Below, piece by piece: positions 16,315 through 24,650 of a stretch of 31,056 nt of DNA. The stretch comes from FEN-1297 sp964498065 (GTDB lineage Bacteria; Bacteroidota; Ignavibacteria; Ignavibacteriales; Ignavibacteriaceae). The notes beneath the pieces are model-generated. The model ran no database searches and was not told the DNA's origin. It worked only from the letters and a program-made list of their open reading frames with translations. The stretch's first letter is position 1; every line of letters begins with the position of its first letter. The translations under genes and the position numbers were made by a program. The stretch covers positions 1 through 31,056 of the forward strand of contig CAZCFZ010000044.1 of NCBI GenBank assembly GCA_964498065.1. The letters run 5' to 3'.

Positions 16315-17710
16315 TCCGTTAGATTTTATAGTAATAATACTTTTCTTTGCAGCTGTATTAGCTATAGGATTTTATTTCGGCAGAAGGACAACCGATCAAG
16401 CCGATGATTATTTACTTTCGGGAAGAAAAGTAGGCTTATTCTTATTTGTTTTAACTACAGTATCTACCTGGTACGGCGGAATTCTTGGAGTAGGGGAATT
16501 TACTTACCGTTACGGATTAGTCAGCTGGTTTACGCAAGGATTCCCGTATTATGTATTTGCATTTCTCTTTGCAATTTTCTTTGCAAAAAAAGTTCGTTCG
16601 GCTTCTTTATTTACTATTCCCGATAAATTAACACTTGTTTACGGAAATAAAGTCGGGCTTATTTCGGCTGTTCTTGTTTTCATTTTGGTTTCACCGGCGC
16701 CTTATTTATTAATGACGGCTAATCTAATACAATTAATGTTTGGAACAGGAATTATTGTTAGCTTGGTTTTAGCACTCATGCTCTCTGTCTTGTATTTATT
16801 TCACGGAGGTTTTAAGTCTAATATTTATGCAGATGCGCTTCAATTTTTTGTTATGTTCGGCGGATTTTTTGTGGTACTGATAATATCATTTCATACACTT
16901 GGCGGTTTGAAGTTCCTTCAAAATAATCTACCGGCAAAACATCTGCAGATTACCGGTGGAGCTTCTCCTACATTTATAATTGTATGGTTTTTAATTGCAT
17001 TATGGACATTTGCCGATCCGGGATTTCATCAAAGATGTTATTCTGCAAAAACCGGAGATATTGCTGTAAAAGGAATAATTATCTCGATTTTTTTTATGGC
17101 CTTATTCGATTTTTTAACAACATCAACCGGGTTGTACGCCAGAGCTGTTTTTCCAAATCTTAGTAAACCTGTTTTATCTTATCCTATGCTGGCCGAAAAA
17201 ATTCTTTCTCCGGGTATTAAAGGAATTTTTTATGCTGCAATGTTTGCAACGATAATGTCTACATTAAACAGCTTTTTATTTTTAAGCGCAACAACAATCG
17301 GCAGGGATTTTATATTTAAGATTTCTAAAAAGCAAGATGAAAATAAGCTGAAAATTTATACTGTGTACGGCTTAATCGCCGCGGGTATTTTATCAATCAT
17401 TTTAGCATATTTTATTCCTTCGGTAATCGAGATATGGTATACGGTAGGTTCATTGTGTATTCCTGGAATTATTTTACCTGTTATTAGTGCATATTACCCT
17501 AAAATAAAGATTGATAAAAATATTTTATTAATTGAAGTAATTGCTGCGGTTTGTTTTAGTGTTTTATGGTATTTAATTCGTGATAGTTTTTCAACAGTAA
17601 AAATTATAAATGAAATAGAACCGATGCTTGTAGGCTTATTTTCCGCTTCACTTATTCATTTGTACGGCTTGATGAGGAACCGGGTTTCTTATGAAACAAA
17701 GAAAGTATAA
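16301..17710 (+). CDS. Sodium:solute symporter (SSS family), candidate thiamine transporter
   Basis: This 469-residue inner-membrane protein has about 12-13 transmembrane helices with the SSS (PF00474) pattern: an N-terminal helix, then the GRRTTDQADDYLLSGRK loop (about 28-44), STWYGGILG (about 55-63), and the conserved MSTLNSFLFLSATTIGRD stretch near 320-337. The family carries sugars, amino acids, pantothenate and others with sodium. The start overlaps thiN by 14 bp, so it is translated with thiamine pyrophosphokinase. In Bacteroides the same slot holds PnuT. An SSS-family protein (ThiV) has been predicted as a thiamine transporter in other taxa from TPP-riboswitch comparisons, as I recall. 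I infer thiamine or a precursor as substrate; the sequence alone shows only the family. Its last 59 bp overlap the convergent terC gene. Confidence 0.85.
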   Translation: MISFSPLDFIVIILFFAAVLAIGFYFGRRTTDQADDYLLSGRKVGLFLFVLTTVSTWYGGILGVGEFTYRYGLVSWFTQGFPYYVFAFLFAIFFAKKVRSASLFTIPDKLTLVYGNKVGLISAVLVFILVSPAPYLLMTANLIQLMFGTGIIVSLVLALMLSVLYLFHGGFKSNIYADALQFFVMFGGFFVVLIISFHTLGGLKFLQNNLPAKHLQITGGASPTFIIVWFLIALWTFADPGFHQRCYSAKTGDIAVKGIIISIFFMALFDFLTTSTGLYARAVFPNLSKPVLSYPMLAEKILSPGIKGIFYAAMFATIMSTLNSFLFLSATTIGRDFIFKISKKQDENKLKIYTVYGLIAAGILSIILAYFIPSVIEIWYTVGSLCIPGIILPVISAYYPKIKIDKNILLIEVIAAVCFSVLWYLIRDSFSTVKIINEIEPMLVGLFSASLIHLYGLMRNRVSYETKKV

Positions 17711-18596
17711 TAGATGCTGCAAGGCATACTACAATTATAACCAGGGAAAGGTGGGTTGGAATATTAAAAAATTCCGAAGTCATCATTTTAATACCTACGA
17801 ACAATAAAATAATTGAAACGCCGTATTTTAAGTAATAAAACATGTTTACAATTCCTGAGATAGAAAAATATAAAGCACGTAATCCAAGAACAGCAAATAT
17901 ATTAGAAGTAATAATGATCATGGGATCTCTTGTTATGGCAATTACCGCAGGGATTGAATCAAGAGCAAAAATTATGTCGGATGACTCAATTAATAAAAGT
18001 GTTAATAAAAGGGAAGTAGCAAATATTTTTCCTTCACGTTTTACAAAAAACTTTTTCCCGCTGTATTCAGGCAAAATATTAAAAAACCTCTTTAACAATT
18101 TTATTAATGGATTATTTTCATAGTCAATTTTTTCTTCCCCGCCGAATGCCATTTTATATGCTGCAAAAAGCAGAATAATTCCGAAAATGTAAATTATGGG
18201 GTGGAACAAATTAATTAAGCTGACTCCGGCAAGTATGAATACTATTCTAAAAACAATTGCACTTAATATTCCCCATTTTAATACAAGCGGCTGATTCTTT
18301 TGAGAGATATTCATTACACTGAATATCATGAGAAAGACAAAGAGGTTATCTACTGAAAGTGAATATTCAATTAAGTAACCGGTAAGAAATTCTAATCCTT
18401 TTACATGTCCGTTTTCAGCAAAGAAATAAATAAAAATATTAAACAATAAAGCGGTGCTTATCCAGACACCGCTCCAAATTAAACTTCGTTTTAAATCTAA
18501 TTTATCCTGTCTATGCCCGGTTGCATATAAATCAATAAAAATAATTATACATGCTATTATTGCAAATACAATCCAAAAAGTTAACTCATTAAACAA
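17652..18596 (-). CDS. TerC/Alx-family integral membrane protein (probable metal ion exporter)
   Basis: This 314-residue polytopic membrane protein of the TerC family has about nine hydrophobic helices. The family's acidic membrane motifs are present: FIDLY (20-24), EYSLSVDNLFVF (77-88, with D83) and ESSDIIFALDSIPAV (204-218, with D207 and D213). E. coli Alx, of this family, exports manganese. Tellurite resistance is a historical name and is not implied here. A cytosolic loop (about 153-190) with an acidic GGEEK and a basic region lies mid-protein. The gene is last in the smpB-tyrS-pdaD-terC run, 15 bp after pdaD, so it is probably expressed with them. No yybP-ykoY manganese riboswitch is seen. 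Its 3' end overlaps the convergent symporter gene. Confidence 0.88.
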   Translation of the reverse strand: MFNELTFWIVFAIIACIIIFIDLYATGHRQDKLDLKRSLIWSGVWISTALLFNIFIYFFAENGHVKGLEFLTGYLIEYSLSVDNLFVFLMIFSVMNISQKNQPLVLKWGILSAIVFRIVFILAGVSLINLFHPIIYIFGIILLFAAYKMAFGGEEKIDYENNPLIKLLKRFFNILPEYSGKKFFVKREGKIFATSLLLTLLLIESSDIIFALDSIPAVIAITRDPMIIITSNIFAVLGLRALYFSISGIVNMFYYLKYGVSIILLFVGIKMMTSEFFNIPTHLSLVIIVVCLAASIILSLFHKKPGSSSSRTNE

Positions 18597-18611
18597 ATTA
18601 AATTTTCCATG

Positions 18612-19157
18612 TTATGGAAGTAAAACGCCCACAGCGATTACTGTGGTCCAAAGGCCGTTCTTATCTCCTTCGGCAGATTGAGTGATATTGAATGATCTGA
18701 CTATTTTACCCGACATTTTGTAAATATTTTCTCTTTCACTCCAGTCGGTATCAGGATTAAATTCAACTCCAAGTGTTGTTGCAAGCATTGTAGCTGCCAA
18801 ATCTTCTGCATATTCTCCGGCAACTTTTTCTGTCTCTCCGAAAGGATGATGTTCCGAAAGATAACCATATTGATTATTATCCGCAGGAAGAGCAACTCCG
18901 ATAGAGGAAGCTATTAACCTGTTTGGTTCGTTTGTAGAGTTACGCGCCATTACACAAAACGTAATTTGACCCGGCGATAATGCCCTTAATCCTTCTTCTT
19001 TCGTTATTCTTTTGCAATTAGTTGGAAATATACTGCTAACAGTAACAAGATTGCATATTTCGATTCCTGCACTTCTTAACGCTAATTCAAAAGATGTCAG
19101 GTATTCTTTATGCCTGCCTACCCCTTTTGTAAAAAATATTTTAGTTGGAACATACAA
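18612..19157 (-). CDS. pdaD: Pyruvoyl-dependent arginine decarboxylase
   Basis: PdaD makes agmatine from arginine, the first step of polyamine synthesis in organisms lacking PLP-type decarboxylases. The 181-residue proenzyme has the self-cleavage site in LVTVSSIFP. Cleavage between S41 and S42 would give a short beta chain and a pyruvoyl-capped alpha chain. Other family blocks are GLRALSPGQITFCVMA (about 56-71), ASSIGVALP (82-90) and YGYLSEHHPFGET (97-109), holding the conserved catalytic glutamate region. Start is TTG at 19157 with an AGGAG-type ribosome site upstream; the nearby ATGs are in another frame. It lies 16 bp after tyrS. No agmatine-processing gene is in the window. Confidence 0.94.
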   Translation of the reverse strand: MYVPTKIFFTKGVGRHKEYLTSFELALRSAGIEICNLVTVSSIFPTNCKRITKEEGLRALSPGQITFCVMARNSTNEPNRLIASSIGVALPADNNQYGYLSEHHPFGETEKVAGEYAEDLAATMLATTLGVEFNPDTDWSERENIYKMSGKIVRSFNITQSAEGDKNGLWTTVIAVGVLLP

Positions 19158-19173
19158 ATCCTCATCTCCTTTC

Positions 19174-20403
19174 TCAATTAGATATTATTTTAATAAACTT
19201 TCTCTTTCCTACTCGCAGGATTGATTCCTTTTTCAATTTAATTTTTACGGTGATATCTTCTATTTTTTCTCCGTCCAGAGTAACACCGCCTTGAATTACC
19301 AGTCTTCTGGCTTCCCCTTTAGACGGAGCAAAATTTACTTTTAATATTAAATCCAAAATTCCGATTTCGTTAGAATCATTATTCATTTCAAATTCGGGAA
19401 TATCGTCCGGAATTTCTTTTTTAATAAAAATTTTATCGAATTCTTTTTCAGCTTCAGTAGCTGCTTCTTTATTGTGATACATCTCAACTAATGTTCTGGC
19501 TAATCGTCTCTTTAGATTTCTGGGATTAACATTCTGATCATTAAGCTGCTTTCTCAAATCTGCTAAATCTTTATTCGAAATATCTGTAGCAAGCTCGAAA
19601 TAATTATAAATTAATGAATCCGGGATCGAAAGTGTCTTGCCGTAAATTTCTTTTGGTGATTCGGAAATTCCTATATAATTATTATAAGATTTGCTCATTT
19701 TTTCAACGCCGTCGGTTCCTACTATCAATGGCATTGTTAAAATGATCTGAGGTTCCATCCCGAATTCTCTTTGAATGTCTCTTCCGACTAAAAGATTAAA
19801 TTTCTGATCAGTGCCTCCGAGTTCAACATCGCTTTCAATCGCAACAGAATCCATTGCCTGTGCGAGAGGGTATAAGAATTCGTGAACGCTTATCGGTTCA
19901 CCGGCTTTAAACCTTTTGGTAAAGTCATCTCTTTCAATCATTCTGGCCACAGTATATTTTGAAGCTAATTTAATAACATCTTCAAAAGTCATTTTGCCGA
20001 GCCATTCGGAGTTATAAACAATTTTTGTTCTTTCTTTATTTAGAATTTTTGAAGCCTGATCCCAATAGGACTTGCCGTTTACCCTGGTTTCTTCCAAAGA
20101 TAAAGCGGGACGCGTAACATTTCTGCCGGAAGGATCGCCGATCATTCCTGTAAAATCGCCTATTATTAAAATTGCTTGATGGCCTAATGATTGAAACTGC
20201 GCCAGTTTTCTTAGAACAACAGAATGGCCGATGTGAAGATCCGGCCGGCTGGGATCGCAGCCTAATTTTATATTTAAAGGTTTTCCTTCTTTTAAGGATT
20301 TCTCAATCTTTTTGACTAATTCATCTTCTGGAATGATTTCAAACGCACCTCTTTTTATTAGGTCCATTTGTTCATTTAAAGTGGGGAAGTTCAGTTTTAC
20401 CAT
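19174..20403 (-). CDS. tyrS: Tyrosyl-tRNA synthetase
   Basis: This 409-residue class I aminoacyl-tRNA synthetase charges tRNA-Tyr. The HIGH motif is at residues 57-60 in PDLHIGHSVVL. The KMSKS motif is at 235-239 in GVEKMSKSYNN. Between them lies the tyrosine-binding GGTDQKFN block (196-203). A C-terminal S4 RNA-binding domain covers about 345-409 (SKGEARRLVIQGGV). The sequence LGCDPSRPDLHIGH belongs to the TyrZ-like group more than to the classical E. coli type; this is judged by eye. The gene sits between smpB (74 bp upstream) and pdaD (16 bp downstream), all on the minus strand. No T-box leader is present. Confidence 0.95.
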   Translation of the reverse strand: MVKLNFPTLNEQMDLIKRGAFEIIPEDELVKKIEKSLKEGKPLNIKLGCDPSRPDLHIGHSVVLRKLAQFQSLGHQAILIIGDFTGMIGDPSGRNVTRPALSLEETRVNGKSYWDQASKILNKERTKIVYNSEWLGKMTFEDVIKLASKYTVARMIERDDFTKRFKAGEPISVHEFLYPLAQAMDSVAIESDVELGGTDQKFNLLVGRDIQREFGMEPQIILTMPLIVGTDGVEKMSKSYNNYIGISESPKEIYGKTLSIPDSLIYNYFELATDISNKDLADLRKQLNDQNVNPRNLKRRLARTLVEMYHNKEAATEAEKEFDKIFIKKEIPDDIPEFEMNNDSNEIGILDLILKVNFAPSKGEARRLVIQGGVTLDGEKIEDITVKIKLKKESILRVGKRKFIKIISN

Positions 20404-20477
20404 TATTCTCTTTTATTACAACATAAAATATTCTTAATAAATTATTTAAAATTACCTCTAAATTAAAGTAATTTGCA

Positions 20478-20939
20478 TCAAATTTTAAATCTCCTCTCCT
20501 GGTCTCTCTGCAAATCCTTTTTGGCAATGGATTCCCGTTTATCGTAAACTTTCTTGCCCTTAGCAAGTGCAATTTCAACTTTAACCTTTCCGTCTTTAAA
20601 ATAAAGTCTTAAAGGAATCAACGTTAATCCTTTCTCCTTTACCTTGCCGATTAATTTTCTGATTTCACTCTTATTTAGCAGAAGTTTTCGCGTTCTGGTC
20701 GGTTCGTGATTGTTTATATTGCCTTGTTCATATACACTTATATGTGCACCAACCAGCCATACTTCGCCGTCTTTTAGATTTGCGTAACTATCAACCAGAT
20801 TAGCCTTTCCTAATCTAAGAGATTTTACTTCAGTTCCTTGTAAAACTATGCCCGCTTCATAAGTCTGAATAATTGCGTATTCATGCCGGGCTTTTCTATT
20901 TACTGCAATATTTTTTTCTAATTCCTTTGCTTTGGGCAT
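20478..20939 (-). CDS. smpB: SsrA (tmRNA)-binding protein SmpB
   Basis: SmpB brings tmRNA to stalled ribosomes in trans-translation. The 153-residue protein has the usual order: an N-terminal NRKARHEY (14-21), GIVLQGTEVKSLRLGKANL (about 30-48), VGAHISVYEQGN (63-74) with NHEPTRTRKLLL, and IPLRLYFKDGKVKVEIALAKGK. It ends in the basic tail that enters the decoding centre (DKRESIAKKD and the rest). It is the first gene of the minus-strand run, so its promoter should lie in the 20940-21265 gap. The tmRNA gene itself was not found in the window. Confidence 0.95.
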   Translation of the reverse strand: MPKAKELEKNIAVNRKARHEYAIIQTYEAGIVLQGTEVKSLRLGKANLVDSYANLKDGEVWLVGAHISVYEQGNINNHEPTRTRKLLLNKSEIRKLIGKVKEKGLTLIPLRLYFKDGKVKVEIALAKGKKVYDKRESIAKKDLQRDQERRFKI

Positions 20940-21265
20940 ATTTTTTAAAAAACGAGATTAAAAATTATTTTTATTGTCAAATAAAAGCAAGAAATCATAC
21001 AAAAGATTTTTTGACTTTATTTGCAGGAAATATACATTGGCTGTTATCTGCCTAAAACAAAATTCAAGGATTGGGTAGGTTTTAGGTGTGAAAATACCCA
21101 TCCTTTTCAGTTTAATTTAAGGAAAAATCCCTCTAAAAGGGTAGTACCAAATAGAATATCTACTTATTAAATTCACATAATATTTCCAAGATAAATTTAA
21201 AGAAAAAATCGATAACTATTATATCCAATTATTATAATATTTTCTGAAATTACATAGGTGAAGGT
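20940..21265. promoter_or_regulatory. Divergent control region between smpB and the amylase gene
   Basis: This 326-bp gap must hold the promoters of both the minus-strand smpB operon and the plus-strand amylase gene. Visible structure is a bulged stem: AAGGA plus TGGGTA (21066-21077) pairs with TACCCA plus TCCTT (21095-21105), with a 17-base loop. A small CCCT/AGGG hairpin lies at 21129-21141, directly followed by TAGTACC. The word GGGTAG occurs at 21073 and 21139 in the same orientation. These could be operator sites for amylase control or part of a leader transcript. No known riboswitch is recognised. Confidence 0.45.
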
Positions 21266-23104
21266 TTGATAAAGAAATTTACGGTTATTATTGTTTTTTT
21301 TATAAATTTAGTCTTTTGTTTCGGGCAGGGTATTAAGATTAATAAGGTTGAACCGCCGAATTGGTGGGTGGGGATGAAGTGGAATAAAGTACAACTAATG
21401 GTTTACGGAAAAAATCTTAACAACATTTCTGCAGAATTTAATGATAGTAAAATAAAAGTTCTTAAAGTTCATAATGCTGAAAGTCCTTCTTATTCTTTTA
21501 TTGATATACAAATTCCATCCAGCCTAAAACCCGGTAATTATAAGTTAACAGTTCATAAAGACGGATATAAACAAGAAATTAATTTCCCGATTCTGCAAAA
21601 AAAATCTTCACAAGGAAATTTCCAGGGATTCAGCGATAAAGATGTTATTTATTTGATTATGCCCGACCGTTTTTCCGACGGCGATACATCAAATAACATT
21701 GTGAATGGAACTATTAATGAATACAATATAAATGATCCTTCCGGAAGGCACGGCGGAGATATTCAGGGTATTATTAATCATTTAAATTATATAAAAAATT
21801 TAGGTGTTACTGCAATTTGGCTAACGCCGGTTATTGAAAACAACACGAAGATTAGTTATCATGGATATGCAGCGACCGATATGTACAAAGTTGATCCGCG
21901 TTTCGGTTCCAATGCTCTTTATAAAAAATTTGTAGAAGATGCTCATGCAGTCGGATTAAAATGCATTTTGGATCATGTGAGTAATCATATTAGTATAGAT
22001 CATCCGTGGATGAAAGATCTTCCATTCAAAGATTGGATTAACGGGACTGTAAAACACCATCAAATATCGAGAAATGATAAATTAGCATTTGCAGATATTC
22101 ACCGGGATTCATCAACTATAATAAATACAACCGAAGGCTGGTTTACAAATGAAATGCCGGATTTAAATCAAGCCGACCCTTACTTAAGCAAATACTTAAT
22201 TCAAAATACTATATGGTGGATTGAATCGACAGGCTTAGATGGAATAAGAGAAGATACATATCCCTATTGCAATCAAAAGTATATGGCTAGATGGGGAAAA
22301 GCAGTGTTAACCGAATTTCCCGGATTTAATATTGTCGGAGAAGTATTCACCGGTGATGCAGTTTTCCTTTCAAGTTTCCAGACTCATACTTATTATCCGA
22401 GAAAATTTGATTCTTATCTTCCGGCAATAACCGATTTTGCAACTTATGATGCTTATACCGCTTTCTTAAAAGGCAGCTCCGGTCTTCATAATATTTATGA
22501 AGATTATGCAAAAGACTTTATTTATAGAAATCCAAATAATCTGGTTACATTTATTGATAACCACGATGTTGCAAGGGGAATGTTACAGGCAAACGGTAAT
22601 GTTAATAAATTTAAGATGGCATTGTTAATGCTGCTTACATCGAGGGGGATTCCGGCCTTATTTTACGGTACTGAAATAGGAATGAAAGGCGGGAAAAGCG
22701 ACGGTTTGATTCGTACTGATTTTCCAGGCGGTTTCCCTGGCGATAAGCAAAACGCATTTACCTCTGAGGGCCGTACAAAGGAACAAAACGATATTTATAA
22801 TTATATACATAATTTACTTTTATTAAGAGATACACATGCGGCACTTTCAACCGGAAAACTAATTGAATTCCCGCCGTACAATGGAGTGTTTGCTTATTTC
22901 AAAGTAAAAGGTAATAATAGATTTATGGTAATATTAAATAATAATTCAGGAGAGAAAGTAGTTAATCTTGAAAATTATGACGACCAGCTTAAAGGTATAC
23001 ATAAAATCAAGAACTTAATTACGGGGAAACAATTTAACGTTAACATCGATAAAAATATAAAGATCGGCGGGGAATCGGGAAATCTTTATGAATTATTAAA
23101 ATAA
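21266..23104 (+). CDS. Secreted GH13 alpha-amylase family enzyme, neopullulanase/cyclomaltodextrinase-like
   Basis: This 612-residue glycoside hydrolase probably splits maltodextrins or pullulan in the periplasm, like SusA of Bacteroides. A signal peptide (about 1-20) is followed by an N-terminal immunoglobulin-like domain (about 22-112, opening with PPNWWVGM) typical of cyclomaltodextrinase/neopullulanase. The catalytic barrel covers about 125-520 with all four GH13 regions: LDHVSNH (235-241), GLDGIREDTYP (323-333, nucleophile D330), VGEVF (357-361, acid/base E359) and FIDNHD (429-434, D434). A C-terminal beta domain follows. Start is TTG at 21266 with AGGTG upstream. An SLC45-like sugar transporter follows 70 bp downstream, which fits hydrolysis then uptake. 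The exact specificity (pullulan, cyclodextrin, maltodextrin) cannot be read. Confidence 0.92.
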   Translation: MIKKFTVIIVFFINLVFCFGQGIKINKVEPPNWWVGMKWNKVQLMVYGKNLNNISAEFNDSKIKVLKVHNAESPSYSFIDIQIPSSLKPGNYKLTVHKDGYKQEINFPILQKKSSQGNFQGFSDKDVIYLIMPDRFSDGDTSNNIVNGTINEYNINDPSGRHGGDIQGIINHLNYIKNLGVTAIWLTPVIENNTKISYHGYAATDMYKVDPRFGSNALYKKFVEDAHAVGLKCILDHVSNHISIDHPWMKDLPFKDWINGTVKHHQISRNDKLAFADIHRDSSTIINTTEGWFTNEMPDLNQADPYLSKYLIQNTIWWIESTGLDGIREDTYPYCNQKYMARWGKAVLTEFPGFNIVGEVFTGDAVFLSSFQTHTYYPRKFDSYLPAITDFATYDAYTAFLKGSSGLHNIYEDYAKDFIYRNPNNLVTFIDNHDVARGMLQANGNVNKFKMALLMLLTSRGIPALFYGTEIGMKGGKSDGLIRTDFPGGFPGDKQNAFTSEGRTKEQNDIYNYIHNLLLLRDTHAALSTGKLIEFPPYNGVFAYFKVKGNNRFMVILNNNSGEKVVNLENYDDQLKGIHKIKNLITGKQFNVNIDKNIKIGGESGNLYELLK

Positions 23105-23174
23105 TTATCTTACTTCAAAAAGGATTATTATTTGAAGCCTATAGATTTAATAAAAATAATAGCCGGGAATAAAT

Positions 23175-24650
23175 ATGCTCAGCATCCAAAAAAAACTTAC
23201 TAATTCATTTTATGCGATTTTAAGTCTGCCCTCTACTGCAATGGGTTTCGCATTATCGATCCAGATATCGGCTTTAAGCTGGATACTAAGTACAAAGTAC
23301 GGATTAAAAATAGATGATGTAGGTTTAGTTTGGGCAGCCGGACCAATTGCGGGGATACTCGGTCAGGTAATAGTTGGAATTGTAAGCGATAATGTTTGGA
23401 TATGGAAGGGGAGGAGAAGGCCGTTTATATTTATTGGAGGTTTGCTTGCTGCTTTAATGCTTTTAGCGCTTCCCAATATTGATGTAATTTCCAGTTCACT
23501 TGGTTTTCATGGAATACTCGGTGTTGCAATTGCTGTTGCTTTAACTCTGGATCTTGCGATAAATGTAAGCTTTAACCCTACTAGATCAATTATAGCTGAT
23601 GTAACTCCGGAAGGTGTCGAAAGAACTAAAGGTTATGCCTGGATGCAGACTATTTCGGGAACTTTTGGTGTGCTGGCTTATGTAATTGGCGCTGTCTGGA
23701 ATAATTATGTTCTTATTTACATTGGAGTCGGATTGGTTCTCGTATTATCAGTTATTCCTCCATTCTTTATTGAAGAGCCGAGAGAACTGGAATTAAAAAA
23801 TGCGGATAATGTAAATGTTCCTAAACAAAAAACTTCCTTTTTGTCAATCTTAAATGATATTCAGCCTCTTTGGGGATTTTTAATTTATGCTCTATATGCT
23901 ATAATAATAAAATTATTACAAATAAAGCTTAATAATTATTATGTAGAAATAATATGCTTTGCTATTACTCTTTATTTCATATTTAAAGTTCTTGCTAAAA
24001 GTGATGCCGGGAAATCTAAAGCTGAAGCCGGTTTAATTGGTTTTAAAAAAGTATTAGCCGCTCATTCGTTTACTTGGATTGGTATTCAGACAATGTTTAT
24101 ATACATGTTCGCTTATGTTCAATACAAAGTATATGATATAGCTCCTGGAGTGGCAATTCCAAGTTCAGTCCAAATTGAAATGGGAAGAATTGTTTCAATC
24201 AGTTTTTTAATACTTAATGCTGTCGGAGCAATACTTCCTGCTTTTATCCTTGAACCGATAACTAGAAAGATCGGGCGTGTTAAAACTCATGCTATTTGTA
24301 TTACAAGCATGGCTTTCGGATACGCCGGAATGTTATTCTTCGGATTTCATCCGGTTATAATTTATATATTAATGGCTGTACTTGGAATTGGCTGGGCAGC
24401 GACAATTAGTCTGCCGTTTGCTATAATGTCTCAAAAAGTCGATCAGGCTAAAATGGGATTGTATATGGGACTATTTAACCTTGCTGTTGTGCTGCCGCAG
24501 CTTGTTGCAAGCTTCGGTGTTGGACAAGCAGTAAGTGAGGCTCCGAATAAGAGTCTCATTTTTATTATAAGCACAGTTACACTTGCAATATCGGCAGTAC
24601 TTTGGTTTTTTGTAAAAGAGGATAAGCTGGAAGTCTTGAAAAATGTTTAG
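23175..24650 (+). CDS. MFS sugar transporter, SLC45/GPH-like (probable maltose or maltodextrin carrier)
   Basis: This 491-residue inner-membrane protein has about 12 transmembrane helices of the major facilitator superfamily. The loop 2-3 signature GIVSD followed by KGRRRPF at about 68-83 and the overall pattern (WAAGPIAG, DLAINVSFNPTRS) resemble SLC45-type glucoside:H+ symporters. A helix-rich insertion in the middle (about 230-262) separates the two six-helix halves. The C-terminal half carries KMGLYMGLFNLAVVLPQL. It follows the secreted amylase by 70 bp on the same strand, so import of the sugars released by that enzyme is the natural inference. A paralogue lies on the minus strand at 26802-28316. 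Confidence 0.85.
   Translation: MLSIQKKLTNSFYAILSLPSTAMGFALSIQISALSWILSTKYGLKIDDVGLVWAAGPIAGILGQVIVGIVSDNVWIWKGRRRPFIFIGGLLAALMLLALPNIDVISSSLGFHGILGVAIAVALTLDLAINVSFNPTRSIIADVTPEGVERTKGYAWMQTISGTFGVLAYVIGAVWNNYVLIYIGVGLVLVLSVIPPFFIEEPRELELKNADNVNVPKQKTSFLSILNDIQPLWGFLIYALYAIIIKLLQIKLNNYYVEIICFAITLYFIFKVLAKSDAGKSKAEAGLIGFKKVLAAHSFTWIGIQTMFIYMFAYVQYKVYDIAPGVAIPSSVQIEMGRIVSISFLILNAVGAILPAFILEPITRKIGRVKTHAICITSMAFGYAGMLFFGFHPVIIYILMAVLGIGWAATISLPFAIMSQKVDQAKMGLYMGLFNLAVVLPQLVASFGVGQAVSEAPNKSLIFIISTVTLAISAVLWFFVKEDKLEVLKNV

Noticed and set aside
17842..18123. Plus-strand ORF of 93 codons inside the TerC-family region
   Set aside because: It is antisense to the TerC-family gene, whose acidic membrane motifs are convincing; the plus-strand frame has none.
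17652..18596. Tellurite resistance determinant
   Set aside because: TerC-family proteins are common chromosomal membrane proteins and metal exporters; no other ter gene is near.
23113..23137. Hairpin CTTCAAA/TTTGAAG after the amylase gene as a terminator
   Set aside because: The stem is AU-rich and no T tract follows, so it is not a credible intrinsic terminator.
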